Part shown: piece by piece, positions 41,840 through 52,639 of the stretch
Position numbering within the stretch: the stretch's first letter is position 1
Layout: each line of letters begins with the position of its first letter
NCBI GenBank assembly: GCA_019828545.1
Contig: JACVRA010000310.1
Location: 186,001 to 250,000, forward strand
Reading direction: 5' to 3'
From: Paracamarosporium sp. OC-R06-R3
Lineage: Eukaryota > Ascomycota > Dothideomycetes > Pleosporales > Didymosphaeriaceae
Length of the DNA: 64,000 nt
Notes under the pieces: model-generated
Databases searched by the model: none
What the model was told of the DNA's origin: nothing
What the model saw: only the letters and a program-made list of their open reading frames with translations
Position numbers and translations under genes: made by a program

Positions 41840-43722
41840 CTACGGAGTCCCCGGTGCGGGAATCTCTTCACCGGAAATTCCTCCGAAAGCCATGATGATG
41901 GCGTCGACGGTATGATACGCAACATACGGCATACTCATACTCAACCGCCCGTACGCGATGGTAAAGCGGTAGGTATCGTCCACCACACCCCCTCGTCCTT
42001 CCAAGATTGTTCCCGCTTCTTTGAGTAACATATCGCTTCGGTGATCGAATTCGCGACCCCATCCTGGTGCCTTGTCGGCCTTGAGTAGCTGTTTGTGCCA
42101 CAGATCGTGGATTTCGCGAACCACGGGTGCGAGATCTTGTGAGACGCCGAGTGGCTTTGGCTTCGAGAGCTGCGAGGCACCGTCCTCTATCATATCGTAC
42201 CAGAGGTGGAGGAATTTGTTTGGCTCTGAAGCAGGAAGAGGTTCGCGTGTTATGGCACGCTTGAGGCCGCAGACCAGAGGCTCGGCAAGACCAGCAGAAG
42301 TGATTTGTGCCTTCGCTTGACGGTAGATGTCCCAAGTCCTAGAACAGTGAGTGACAAAGATCAGGCAAAAAGGGTATTCGGCGGATGACCTACCATTCCC
42401 AGAAGTCGGGGTATTGGTTGATGTATAGCTCTAGAGTCTCAAAAATACGTCGATGTCTCGCACGGCTGAAGCTGTAAGGTGGTGATGTTGACGAGATTCG
42501 GCCGTCTTCGCGATTCTGCAACCTCGCCCTGTGATGCCCTCTAAAAATCTCACACAACATCGACGACAATATAGTCGAAGTAGTCTGCATCGCCTCCCTG
42601 ATGGTTAATCCGCTCGGATACAGCAGTCTCAACAAGTTTCTTGTTTCTCCCGTGAATATGTCCGTATGCAAGTCCATGACGTCGTTTGGCAGAGCTGAGC
42701 CAAGGATTGAGTCAATGCCAGCATCATCCAGAAAAGCTGCGCCGTCACGGCACATGTATGCTGATCCGATAGTGTCGAAAGAGCGAGCAATTATTACAAG
42801 ATCGTGAGAGAGGCCATGCTCGATCGCAGCTTTTCGAGGTGTTTTGAAGGCGCGTGCATTCTCCGTGCTGTTCATGGCGAGGAGGTAGGCGAGGGCAAGG
42901 CGCCAGAAAGAGCGGTCTTCGCCGGATTTGGTGTCATCGAGGGTGGGTACAGATTCACGCGCGACCTTTTCGAACGCTGCGAAACGGCGACTGAATTTCC
43001 CTTGGCCTTTAGCCTGTTACGTGGATGTAGTTAGCAACGCTCGTACATCTGATTTGAGTCCGCCGTCAAAAGTCTTGCGGAACTCGTTGAATATAGAGAC
43101 TCACCCAGTCAACACCTGTTAATGCAGTGTACACATAATCCTCCCTTAGTGTTGTTGGCTCTAAACTGAAAGACTGACACATCAACAGGTAGAAAGGGAA
43201 CTGGACGATGATGGGCGGATCGCACTCCAAGCCAGTAAGAAGATGGCCCCAAGGTGCAAAGTGGTCATCTCCACCTGCATTCGAAGCATGCAGCTGAGGG
43301 TTGAGATGCACAGGGTCATCAGTCTTATCCGCAGCCAACAATATCGCAGCCCCAATTTCCAACGTACACTGATACGTCAGCTCAATTGCGTCGATATCGT
43401 GGAGTCCGAAAGTCGTCGATCGTTCTCGTTCGATTGAGTCATGGAAGTGTTGTGCAAAAGGTTTGATGAGCTCCAGCACTTCACGAGACGGTTTGTACGT
43501 AGAAAGGGCGTTCATGACCCAGGGAGCAACCTCAGATGTGAGTGCATATTTCCCAATATGGCGGGCCTTTGCTGGTTGTGGTGGCCGTGGTTCATGCACG
43601 CTTCGAGTCCATACTCTACCGGGAAATTGAAATGTTGCAATGCTTGATTCTAGCACAGAGGGATCGCTGTCTTCGCACTTATCGTGCGAGCGCAGATTCT
43701 CGTCCACGCCGCTGTCTTTCAT
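41840..43722 (-). CDS. Helical protein, possible terpene-cyclase-like enzyme
   Basis: Exons complement(43105-43722), (42394-43013) and (41840-42338) give 578 aa; every junction keeps frame. I do not recognise the family with certainty. It is rich in helices, with no signal peptide or membrane segment. In the middle, GAAFLDDAGIDSILGS is followed by LPNDVMDLHTDIFTGETRN: an Asp-rich piece and NDVMDLHTD resemble the DDxxD and NSE/DTE metal motifs of class I terpene synthases, though order and spacing are unusual (the pair is only ~20 residues apart). FRGHHRARL and RRIFETLELYINQYPDFWEW follow. It begins a block rich in oxidases, methyltransferase and hydrolase, which would fit a scaffold enzyme, but this is inference; it could be an unrelated conserved fungal protein. 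Confidence 0.7.
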
Positions 43723-44883
43723 GGCTGCCTACTACGATGTCAACTGATTGATACAATTTTCTAGAGCCCTAGATAGTATTCTTTAATCCGACACCTAAAA
43801 CAGAAAAGGTACCGGTACATACCAAGGCCTCTCCCGTATACCGCATCTGTCGCGTGTTAATCTTGACTTCGACTGCCGCCATTGTGAAACGCGTTGTGTG
43901 GCAATCCGGTTGACAGGAAAATAGTAGCGGGGATGTCAATGTTGAGTCTGGTTCGTTGAATTTTGTGATATTATCGCACTAATAGTTGATATATAGTATG
44001 AAGTTGAAATTCGCCAAGGCCCGTTAATGGTAGTCTCGTTGGCTAGTTTATCGGGCTCGTTCGAGTATCTAAGCATGGGTGATTGCGCCTTTACGAATCC
44101 GTCGATGTCCGCGCACGTGGTTTGTATTGGTTTGCACAGATACCTTCCACAAAGATGCTGCTTCTTGGTCTAGTCTAGATCTCCGAGAGAAGAGGTATAG
44201 CCTGTGATGATTTTGCAGGCCTCTTGGTCAGGGATAACGACAGGGTGCGATTATCCACGAGGGCTGGGCGTTCACTCCATGTCCCGGTTCCGTGCGCAAC
44301 ATCCACGCAAACTCGTCTCGGACTCCGGCATAGTCCATAAAAACGTCTAGAGTAGACTAGGCTACAATAGTAGATGTGATCAGCTATCTCGGAATCTCCA
44401 TGTCCGCACTGCCCCGGCGCCAGCCGAGAGATTTACATGCAATTACTCGGCGTTTGTGGTGAGAGAATCGGGAAATGGACAGCCAAACTTGCCAATATTG
44501 TATTAATGGCATCTTTTGATAGATCCTTGCAATAAGTGAGAGCCACTTGAGCACGTTTGTGCTCTGTAGCCTGGGTAGGTACGCTCACCACCGGATTTTG
44601 ATGCTTGATCAGTTAATCTTGAAGAGAATTATAGGCTGATCCGCTGAGATGCATGAATAATTCATGTTCGCATGTGCGGGCCTACCGGCAGTGTGTAGCC
44701 CACCTAGCGATAGACGCTATGAAAATCGAGCATACGCTTTGAGCAAGGGTGCTGCCAATGAGCTCTCATGTTTAACAGCACATCACTTGCAGGGCGTTTT
44801 GCCTTGAACTACGCCAAAATAACGGTAGTCACGATGATCATCCATTCTCATTCGTTTATGCTCCCAACCCCTGATTGTTGACA
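43723..44883. other. Intergenic region
   Basis: 1.16 kb, AT-rich, no frame worth calling. Promoter of the 578-aa protein gene and 3' flank of the hydrolase gene. Confidence 0.55.
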
Positions 44884-45627
44884 CTATCGTTGTGCCGCTT
44901 CCTCAATCAATGCTAGTACTTCCTCTGGCTTGCTCAGAAAGGCCGAGTGGCCAGATTCGATCTTCTTTACTGTTGACCCCGCTAGGCCCGCAAACATCTC
45001 TTGTACCGGTGATGGAACCGCTTTGTCAGCTGTACAAACTACATATGTCGAGGGCACATAAGACCAGGCGCATCTCTTCATGATCGTATCCATGACTGCG
45101 GCACTCTGTGGGATCACCTTGGCAGACCAGTGTTCTGCTTCTTCCTTGGGTAAGTCGTTATACATTGTCCCGAGTGGATCGCGCATCTTGAATTTTCCAT
45201 CATAGATATCATGATCGGGCGATGGTCCCACAGTCTTTGTAACAGATTGCCCTGGTGGCATGACAAATGCTGCAAAGTAAAAAAGATGCGCTACGCCTCC
45301 GTCTAAGCCTCTTTGTTTGCGATTTTTCAGCGTGAGATCCTCTGGCACAGCTTCTGCGCCAACGAGACCGCCGTATGAGTGCATGGCTACGATGACTGTC
45401 TTGCCCTCCTCTTCGACAACCTTTCTGATAGCTGATTCGGCGGCGGCGGCATCGTCATTTAGATCCTTCAAGATGAAGTCGGGGTCGTCCTGATCGAGAG
45501 AAGGATAGGATGGCTGAATAACAGGGAAGCCGTGACTTTCGATGAGCTTGGCAAAAGGGTGGTAGACCTCGGGTAGCTGGAATGTTCCCTGCAAGAGGAT
45601 GATGGTGGGCTTAGTGGGCGAGGCCAT
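44884..45627 (-). CDS. Small alpha/beta hydrolase
   Basis: An intronless gene of 247 aa. The start TIILLQGTFQLPEVYHPFAK and FPVIQPSYPS are the first strands of the fold with the oxyanion piece; AMHSYGGLVG holds the nucleophile Ser84 (HSYGG). An Asp lies in VCTADKAVP (about 200) and the His in ESGHSAFLSKPEEV (227), completing the triad. This is the AB_hydrolase-6 / plant-esterase-like type frequent in fungi; some act in secondary-metabolite release or ester hydrolysis. Cytosolic, substrate unknown. It lies between the 578-aa protein and the PTH11-like gene in the oxidase-rich block. Confidence 0.85.
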   Translation of the reverse strand: MASPTKPTIILLQGTFQLPEVYHPFAKLIESHGFPVIQPSYPSLDQDDPDFILKDLNDDAAAAESAIRKVVEEEGKTVIVAMHSYGGLVGAEAVPEDLTLKNRKQRGLDGGVAHLFYFAAFVMPPGQSVTKTVGPSPDHDIYDGKFKMRDPLGTMYNDLPKEEAEHWSAKVIPQSAAVMDTIMKRCAWSYVPSTYVVCTADKAVPSPVQEMFAGLAGSTVKKIESGHSAFLSKPEEVLALIEEAAQR

Positions 45628-46570
45628 GGCTAAGGTACAATGTCTGTGCTATGATGAAGTTGACGAAGCTGATCCACTATTCTCCAGGTGACAATACACT
45701 GACGCAACCGTTGATGGAATCGACTTGATGAGTAAATCTTGCGATGGAAGATGATGTAAGAAAGCGAAGGTTTCTGAAGTAACTTGGTTATTGTCTATTT
45801 TCGCTCGCTTGTCATATATGAGGCACAGCTACAAGGAAAGCCTGGGCTGTGCAACTGAAATGTTGCCGATTGAGTGTTTCGTAATGCAATGTGCTTCTTT
45901 TCTGGGCACCCTAGACAAAAGGTGTGGCTTCAACCCCGAGGCCTGTTGCTGCAGGAGCCCACTCGATGCTCAATAATTCCTGCATCCCTAGATTTCTACG
46001 GAAATCACGTATAGACGGGCATACCCGCGTTACACAAGGGTCGCATCTGCTGGCGGTCCGTGATCCAGTAAGAATGGCGGATTCTCAATGGTGCATATGC
46101 ATGCACATGGTGATTGATTTTGGGCCTGCAGAAGCTCTCTAGGTCTCGCCATAGATGACAACTTGGGGCAGGGGGTGTAGCAAAACCAAGTCTCGATTTG
46201 GCAGGTGGTTGTTCATATGCAACCACTAGGTGACGCTTAGCGATGTACATCCCCATTCGTGATGCTGCCACCAGCCTAACTGCCCAATCGATATACCCTT
46301 GCCACCAACGGTTTCCGAGCAACTTCCAATTACCGTTGCGACAATTGCCGTACCATGTCGACCAGGATCACCTCGTGGCTTCTGGAGGAGGGCCAGAAGA
46401 CTGCGCGGAGTTGATGTGCAGCTGTTAGAAAATTGGTGCATCCTCCAAATGTTTGACCACCCGTTCTGTCTGAACCCAAGACAGCCTTGCTTTCGTTATA
46501 ATAGCAACTACTACAAAGCTTGCGGCGCGAACAGCCTTGCATCGCTCCACGTGCTAGTCGATCGTTCGCC
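45628..46570. other. Divergent intergenic region
   Basis: Promoters of the hydrolase (minus) and PTH11-like gene (plus). No gene supported; frames of 60-105 codons have no recognisable content. Confidence 0.5.
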
Positions 46571-47980
46571 ATGGCCTCTCCTCCGCAGCGCCCAAAGATA
46601 TTGTCTACTGGCATCTCCCGACTTGCCGTCAATGCCGTTGTTGTGACTACTGTTACGACGTTTTTGGCAATATTGCTGGCCATCGTTAGATTCCATGCGC
46701 GAAGTCGAGCAGGATTGGGCAGGGACGACTATGTACTCATGGCCGTGCTGCTCTTCTTGATCCTCCAACTTGTCGGTGCCTATTTGCGTACGTGGCCCTA
46801 TCCATATTTCAACTGAACTACATAAGCAGTGGATTACAAGCTTGAAGTCGTTCGCTAACATCACACAAAGTTGCTTTCTTAGGTGGGGAAGGATGGGGCA
46901 TTCAAGACCTCGCACTTCATCCTGAGAGAATTACATGGTTACTGAAGGTGAGTTCATACCCTGTGAATTGTTCAAGCGCTCTAACATGGTAATGAAGATG
47001 ATTTATTGGCCCGAGCTTGGTTACACGATCGTTGTCGTTCTAATCAAGACATCTATTCTTTTCTCATACCTTCGCATCTTCGGCCATCTCAAACAGACCA
47101 AGGTTCACATCTACATACTGCTCGGTCTGTCCTGGGGGTGGGGTATTGGGGTGTTCTTTGTCGGCGTCTTTCAGTGCACTCCGATTAAGAAAGCCTGGTA
47201 CCCAGAGATGCCAGGTCACTGCATTGAGACGATTCCTTTCCTGTGGGGAAACTCGATCTCTAACTTCATCATCGACTGGCTCATTCTGGCGGTTCCCGTG
47301 TTTCCGGTGCTGAAATTGCAACTGCCTCGCACGCAAAAAATTCTGGTCGGATTGTCGTTCTTGTGTGGCGCTTTGTGAGTTTACGGGACCGAGTTTGAGG
47401 GATGAGGATGCACATTGCTAATCGTACGACAGAGCATGCATAGCAAGTACGATCCGCTCGGCCGTGACAGCTTCATTCGACTTCAACGACATCGGCAGTA
47501 AGTATCTCTTGCGGTGCCATTGCACTAATCGACGTGTTGTTTGTGGGTTGTTAACATAGTGTCCCTACAGTATCGGACTACCACGCATCGCTCTGGGTTT
47601 ATCTCGAGCCGCCCCTCGCTACAATTTCTTGTTGTTTGCCTTTCCTTGCGCGCATCTTCTCCCTCAAGGTCGTCAAAGGGATTCGTCATATGACTACCCG
47701 CGCCACGGGCAAGGATGTCTCTCAACCCAGCAATAGTACCGGCAACATGGGCAGCCGATATAGGAGTCTACATGGGGAGGAAAAGTCCGTTAGTGCAGAT
47801 GGGAGGGAAGGTCTTCTCCCAGCGACCAATTCGAAAAGGAACATTCAAAAAGTTGTTACCACCACGGTGAACAGCCAGAATGCCGATGATGACGATTACG
47901 AGTTAGGTCTGTATCCACCAACCATAACTGCACCCGTGAAGATGTATCCAAAGGGTCACAGGGCGAATGAGATGGTTTAG
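46571..47980 (+). CDS. PTH11-like integral membrane protein (fungal rhodopsin domain)
   Basis: Exons 46571-46787, 46871-46947, 46998-47374, 47433-47497 and 47571-47980 give 381 aa. Seven membrane segments are expected, from NAVVVTTVTTFLAILLAIV onward. Family pieces: RAGLGRDDYVLMAVLL after TM1, KTSILFSYLRIF, VGVFQCTPIKKAW, GHCIETIPFLWGNSISNFI and SLWVYLEPPLATISCCLPFLA. This is the rhodopsin/SAT4 domain of PTH11-related receptor-like proteins, common in filamentous fungi and often found in metabolite clusters. No CFEM domain precedes it. The C-terminal tail (~115 aa) is polar and cytosolic. Ligand unknown. Confidence 0.9.
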
Positions 47981-48536
47981 AAGAATAAGATTTCTGTGAT
48001 AGTGTCTATGTAGATAACAATTTGATGTAAGATACACTTTTGAACATGTAGTACTTGATTTGGGTCGATATATCACCAGACATGTGAGAATCAATGCCAT
48101 GGGAGGAAAACTATTTTCAAAACATGCTGAATAGATGATGGATAGAATTGGGTAGGATCGGTAGTGGTATTGAATACGTCCTAAGTGCTAAAAGTTCTTC
48201 AGAAACTGCGCCACGGATCTTAAACTAATGGACTGTGCTTGACGTTTGAAAAATCGATCACAACATTCTTCCTTCGAGCTTGACGGGAATTGAGTCATGA
48301 GATAACATGGGCAAGCCAAAGATAGCATTATATTGTTGATGAGGCTAAAAAGCTTAGAGGAATGAAATCCCAAAACTATGGCAGGTTCTATCGATGTATG
48401 AGAACACACATAATCAACGTACACATATTTGCCCCAGCCCTGGAAACCTAGGGTTTACGGGCAGTATGAACTTTCCTGTCCATTGATAAGCGATTGCATA
48501 AATAGGCAGTAACAACCACAAAGATAAAATGGACAC
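47981..48536. other. Convergent intergenic region
   Basis: 3' flanks of the PTH11-like gene and the methyltransferase gene. A GTAAGT overlapping the methyltransferase stop could start a last intron leading to a tiny exon near 48447; otherwise nothing seen. Confidence 0.45.
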
Positions 48537-49525
48537 TTACATCACGTAGTAATAATTTCTCTCATCAGTCTTCTGCAAGTCTTCTTTTGCTGCTTCAATC
48601 ACTTTCTCGGCTTCATCTTCGCTCATGAAGCCCTTGTTCATCAGAATGTGCTTTCCGGCCAACGTTAGAAACTTCTCCACGTTGCCCCGTGATAACTGGC
48701 CAATCCTCTTTTCACGCGCATCTTTAGGCCAGCTTCCAATAGGCCAGCGGAAAGTCTTCTCTTGCACATCTGCAAACCCTGCGTCCGAAAGCCCTGCAAC
48801 CTGCTTGCCAGTCACGCGATAATCTAACCCATCCTTCTGCCAACTCACGCCTGCAAGATGTACGAAATTGATTAGCGGCGACGCTTCCGCAGAATCAAAA
48901 TTCTCCTCTGCAGCGCGTAGTGGATGTGATAGATCTAGGATCTCAAGATTTCCACCCGGTCTCAGATGCTTGAAGCACTTTCTGCGAAACGCAGGCCAAT
49001 CGTGAATACCTGACGTTATCATTCGCGCATGAATGAAGTCGAAATGTTCTTCTTCAAATAACGTCCACTCCCGATCGTCAGCATTGTGCTGGATATAGCG
49101 CACATTCGGCGGTGTATCGTCTTTCTTCGGAGGGAGAACGAGATCAGTGGCGATGACTTCGGCGCTTGGGAATGCGCGCGCTATGGTGTTAGCCCAGATG
49201 CCTGTGCCTGTGCCGACATCAAGGATTGAGGTGGGGTTCGATGAGATGGGTGTGGTGTGGAGTTTTCCGTTGAACGTCAAAACCCACATCTGGTGTTGGA
49301 GGTCTAGGAGTAATCAATTGTGTGTGATCTTCTTCCTTGTGTTCGCGAAGGTCTTGACAAATGCAACTCTGTTACAGTGGCTACTTACCTAGGCGATTTT
49401 GTTCAGACTGCGACTACAATGAACAGCTGTGGTTGGAAAGACGCGTAGCAGTTATATATACGTACCGAGTCTTCAACATCAGCCATCACATAGATGCGCT
49501 GAATTATTGGGGTGTGTGAATTCAT
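48537..49525 (-). CDS. LaeA-like SAM-dependent methyltransferase
   Basis: Exons complement(49466-49525), (49389-49413) and (48537-49303) give 283 aa. The tiny 25-nt middle exon is supported because it rebuilds EQNRLDLQHQMWVLTFNGKL, the conserved entry of this family; MNSHTPIIQRIYVMADVEDS is exon 1. SILDVGTGTGIWANTIA is the SAM-binding motif I, then VRYIQHNADDREW and FDFIHARMITSGIHDW, all typical of fungal class I methyltransferases related to LaeA and Tam. Substrate (metabolite or protein) unknown. The stop at 48537 overlaps a GTAAGT donor (GTGATGTAAGTG), so a short extra exon is possible. Part of the oxidase-rich block, divergent from a P450. Confidence 0.88.
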
Positions 49526-50388
49526 GCTGAGCTATGATCCGTAAGAAGCAAAGGTGTTCAAGATTCAAGATGACGCGAATAGGATGTGAAAGCTGAAAGA
49601 CGCGCTTTGTACGCGTCCCTTTTGAGATGACGCGAACTTCTCTAGAGAAGTACTAGCATTTCGCAGTACTAAGAAAGTAAGCCAAAAAGTCATACTTAGT
49701 CCGCCCCAGCTTGCTAGATGTCCGCGGTTCGGGAACCATTGCACAATGCGCTCACCCCACTATCGAGCGTGCAGCCTCACCCGTTCGCCTTTTCCCTAAC
49801 TCGGTATTAGCGCACCACGACGTGCAGTGCTTGTACGCTTCCGAAATCATGCGCGTGCCAAGGGGATCCGTCAGTGCAATCTCATTTACGTGCAGGGGTG
49901 ACGGCGCTACTACGTCTGAGCCATGTTAGTTCTCATCCGCCACATGTAAGGGCTATTGATCCAGCCTTGATCTCACGTCGCCGCATGGTTGGATTATTGT
50001 CTATCCATCCTTACCGATACAAGCAATCGGACTTCATAGTGTGGCCGGTGCGCTCCGGCACGCTGCGGCACGGCTTGTGACCATGGTTTTGCCGATGCGA
50101 ATCCTAGACTGTACGGCGAGACTAAAGACGCAGGATTGAGTGTTCGGGGTAACGTTTAATTACCCGCTTTGGCAGGCTCTATGGTAGCGAATGCAGAAGC
50201 TATGTCGCGTGTGGTTCGGGGTTTCCATCAGTCCCTCGGCAAGTGAGTGTTAGAAGTGCATCTCCGCACTCCACAGGCCTACGTCTGTTTTGGTATGGAA
50301 GATTGGTCGGGTGAGAGATTTGAGTTTCACAGTCGCCATGATTTTTGTTGACAGTGCGAAGTGTGACAAGAAACCGTTTCTTGCCATC
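49526..50388. other. Divergent intergenic region, methyltransferase / P450
   Basis: Shared promoter region of 860 bp. No gene supported. The P450 frame stays open to 50290 upstream of the chosen ATG. Confidence 0.5.
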
Positions 50389-52331
50389 ATGAACTCACCG
50401 TGGATTTTGATTGCCACATCGTTCTTCTTCTACCAGGTATCGAAGATAATATACCGGCTCTACTTCCATCCCCTGGCTAAATTCCCTGGACCCAAAGTTG
50501 CTGCCGCAACGAAATGGTACGAGGCTTACTTTGATTTAAGACCTCACAGTCCGGGAACTTTTTTCCACGAACTGAAGCGGTTGCACAAGATATACGGTAC
50601 CTTGAACCAAGCTACATACTGAACGTGATGATCCTAGAAGCTGATTCGAGCTGAGGACCAATTGTGCGAATTAATCCAGAAGAGCTGCATGTCGAAGATT
50701 CGAGATGGGTTGATACGCTTTATGTCATGCCGGCCCGTGTGAGTTTCCCTATGAGTGCAGGTCAGCTAGAAGACTACTCGATGCTAATGTAGCGAGCGAA
50801 AGGGAGTTCGCGACAAGTATACGCCAGCCGCTTTGATGGCCGGTGCTCCAGGCTCAGGTATAGCAATCACGATAAGCTTATATGTCTAGACGAGGTTGAC
50901 ATCAATAGGCTTCGGTACTTCTCTTCACGACATTCACCGCAAGCGTCGGGCGTCCATATCATCTCTTTTCTCCAAGTCCGCTGCCTCGTCCTCAACCGAT
51001 ATCATCTACAATAAGGTCCACCTGATGCTAGAGAATGTCCACAAACAGATTGAGCGCCAAGGCTTCGCCGAGATGCATCTCAACTGGCTCGCTATGAACC
51101 TTGACGCTCTCACTGACACCTTTCTCAATAAAGGTATGGACCTGCTCGCAGACGGTGACAAAGCCCGAGCTTGGGCGGAAACGGTCAGTGCTGTGGCTAC
51201 ATCGACACCTTTCGCAAAACAATTTACATGGTTTATTCCCATGGCCAGCAAACTTCCCATGTGGGTCTTGGAGAGGTTGACACCGGAGGTTTCGAGACTG
51301 GTAAAACTGAGGAGGGTAAGAATTCTTCCTATGATCATGATATGAAATGTCAAAAACTGATGCTTCTGGTGGTAGGATATGTTGCAACAGGCAACCGAAG
51401 CGGTCGCACTGCTTTCCCAAAATCCTGCAGAGAAGCAAAAGACACGCGCAAAACATGAGCTGTATCAAACTATCCTTTCATCTTCAGTATTAGAAGAAAG
51501 CGAAAAACAGCCGGAACGTATCTCGCAAGAAGCTTTCGTTTTGTTGGTTGCTGGTAGTGACACTACTGCGAGGATCCTCACAAATGGGGTGTTTCACGTC
51601 CTCTCGAATAGAGCAAATGTCCTACCTCGTCTTCAGCAGGAACTCAACCAAGCCATGCCAAAACCGGACATCAGGGCATCATGGCAGGAGTTGGAGCAGT
51701 TGAAGTGGCTCGTAAGTGGCATGAATTGGGCTCGTCTTGAATTGAGCATTATACTGAAGCGTCACTCCAGACGGCTGTGATAAAGGAGTCACTTCGATTT
51801 TCGGCTGTACAGACTTCCAGATTGCCAGTTGTTTCTCCGCGCGATGGCCTGCAATATGGAGATTGGACGATCCCAGCCGGTGTACTGTATTGCGTAGACC
51901 CACAAAAAGAATCGGCACTGACGTTACCTAGACTCCGGTTGGAATGACGCTTCGCGATATCCTGCTTGACCCTACGATCTTTGAGGATCCTGAAACCTTT
52001 CGCCCAGAGCGTTGGCTCCCCGATAATCCGAACCTTGAGCGTATGAACCTCTATTTTCTGCCCTTTGGGCGAGGAAGTCGTATGTGTCTGGGTCTAAAGT
52101 AAGCGATTTTTGATCCCACTCCGGCCGTAATATCACTAACTTCGCTGCTTCAGCACTGCCATGGTTACATTATATATTGGCTTCGCAGCTTTCTTCCGGC
52201 GAAGTGACTTTATTCTACAAGATACAGTTTACGACCGGGACGTTAAGATTCAACAGGACTGCTTCACAGGCAAGGCTTCGGATGAGAGCCGAGGAGTAAG
52301 AGTCAAATATGCTAGTTTTGGCCCAATTTAG
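50389..52331 (+). CDS. Cytochrome P450 monooxygenase (first)
   Basis: Exons 50389-50596, 50656-50738, 50797-50857, 50909-51315, 51376-51711, 51771-51881, 51932-52098 and 52154-52331 give 516 aa, the usual length. It is an ER-anchored heme monooxygenase: MNSPWILIATSFFFYQVSKI is the anchor, FHPLAKFPGPK the Pro-rich hinge, LLVAGSDTTARIL the I-helix oxygen site (about 312-317), KESLR the ExxR pair (371-374), FRPERWLP the PERF-like motif, and FGRGSRMCLG the heme loop (Cys about 454). The sequence type resembles fungal secondary-metabolism P450s (trichodiene-oxygenase-like clades). The start of exon 3 (GCGAG|CGA) is the least certain junction. Its mate for electrons is the general CPR, not in the window. 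Confidence 0.9.
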
Positions 52332-52639
52332 AGAATGAAATACTATAACAAAGCCGGGGTTGTCAGTGTCGCGGGGTTCTCTATCACAGTCAAGAACCGG
52401 TGTTGTCGCATACATATTCTTTATAGAATGGAAGAGACAAGATAAAAACAATATTCTGCGCAACCAGGTAGCAAGCATATGATAACAACTTTTGAATTAA
52501 TATATCCGGAGAGTATTATAGGAGGCAATAGCCAAATAAAGATATTGTACAGCACATTCCCCATAAATTCTGTAGCGAACATGAGGCTCAATCTGTGTTC
52601 GAGAATAAGCATGGCCTCTAGGATAGCAGTCCGAAACCT
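52332..52639. other. Convergent intergenic region
   Basis: 308 bp of AT-rich sequence between the P450 and GMC gene ends; should carry both poly(A) regions. Confidence 0.55.
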
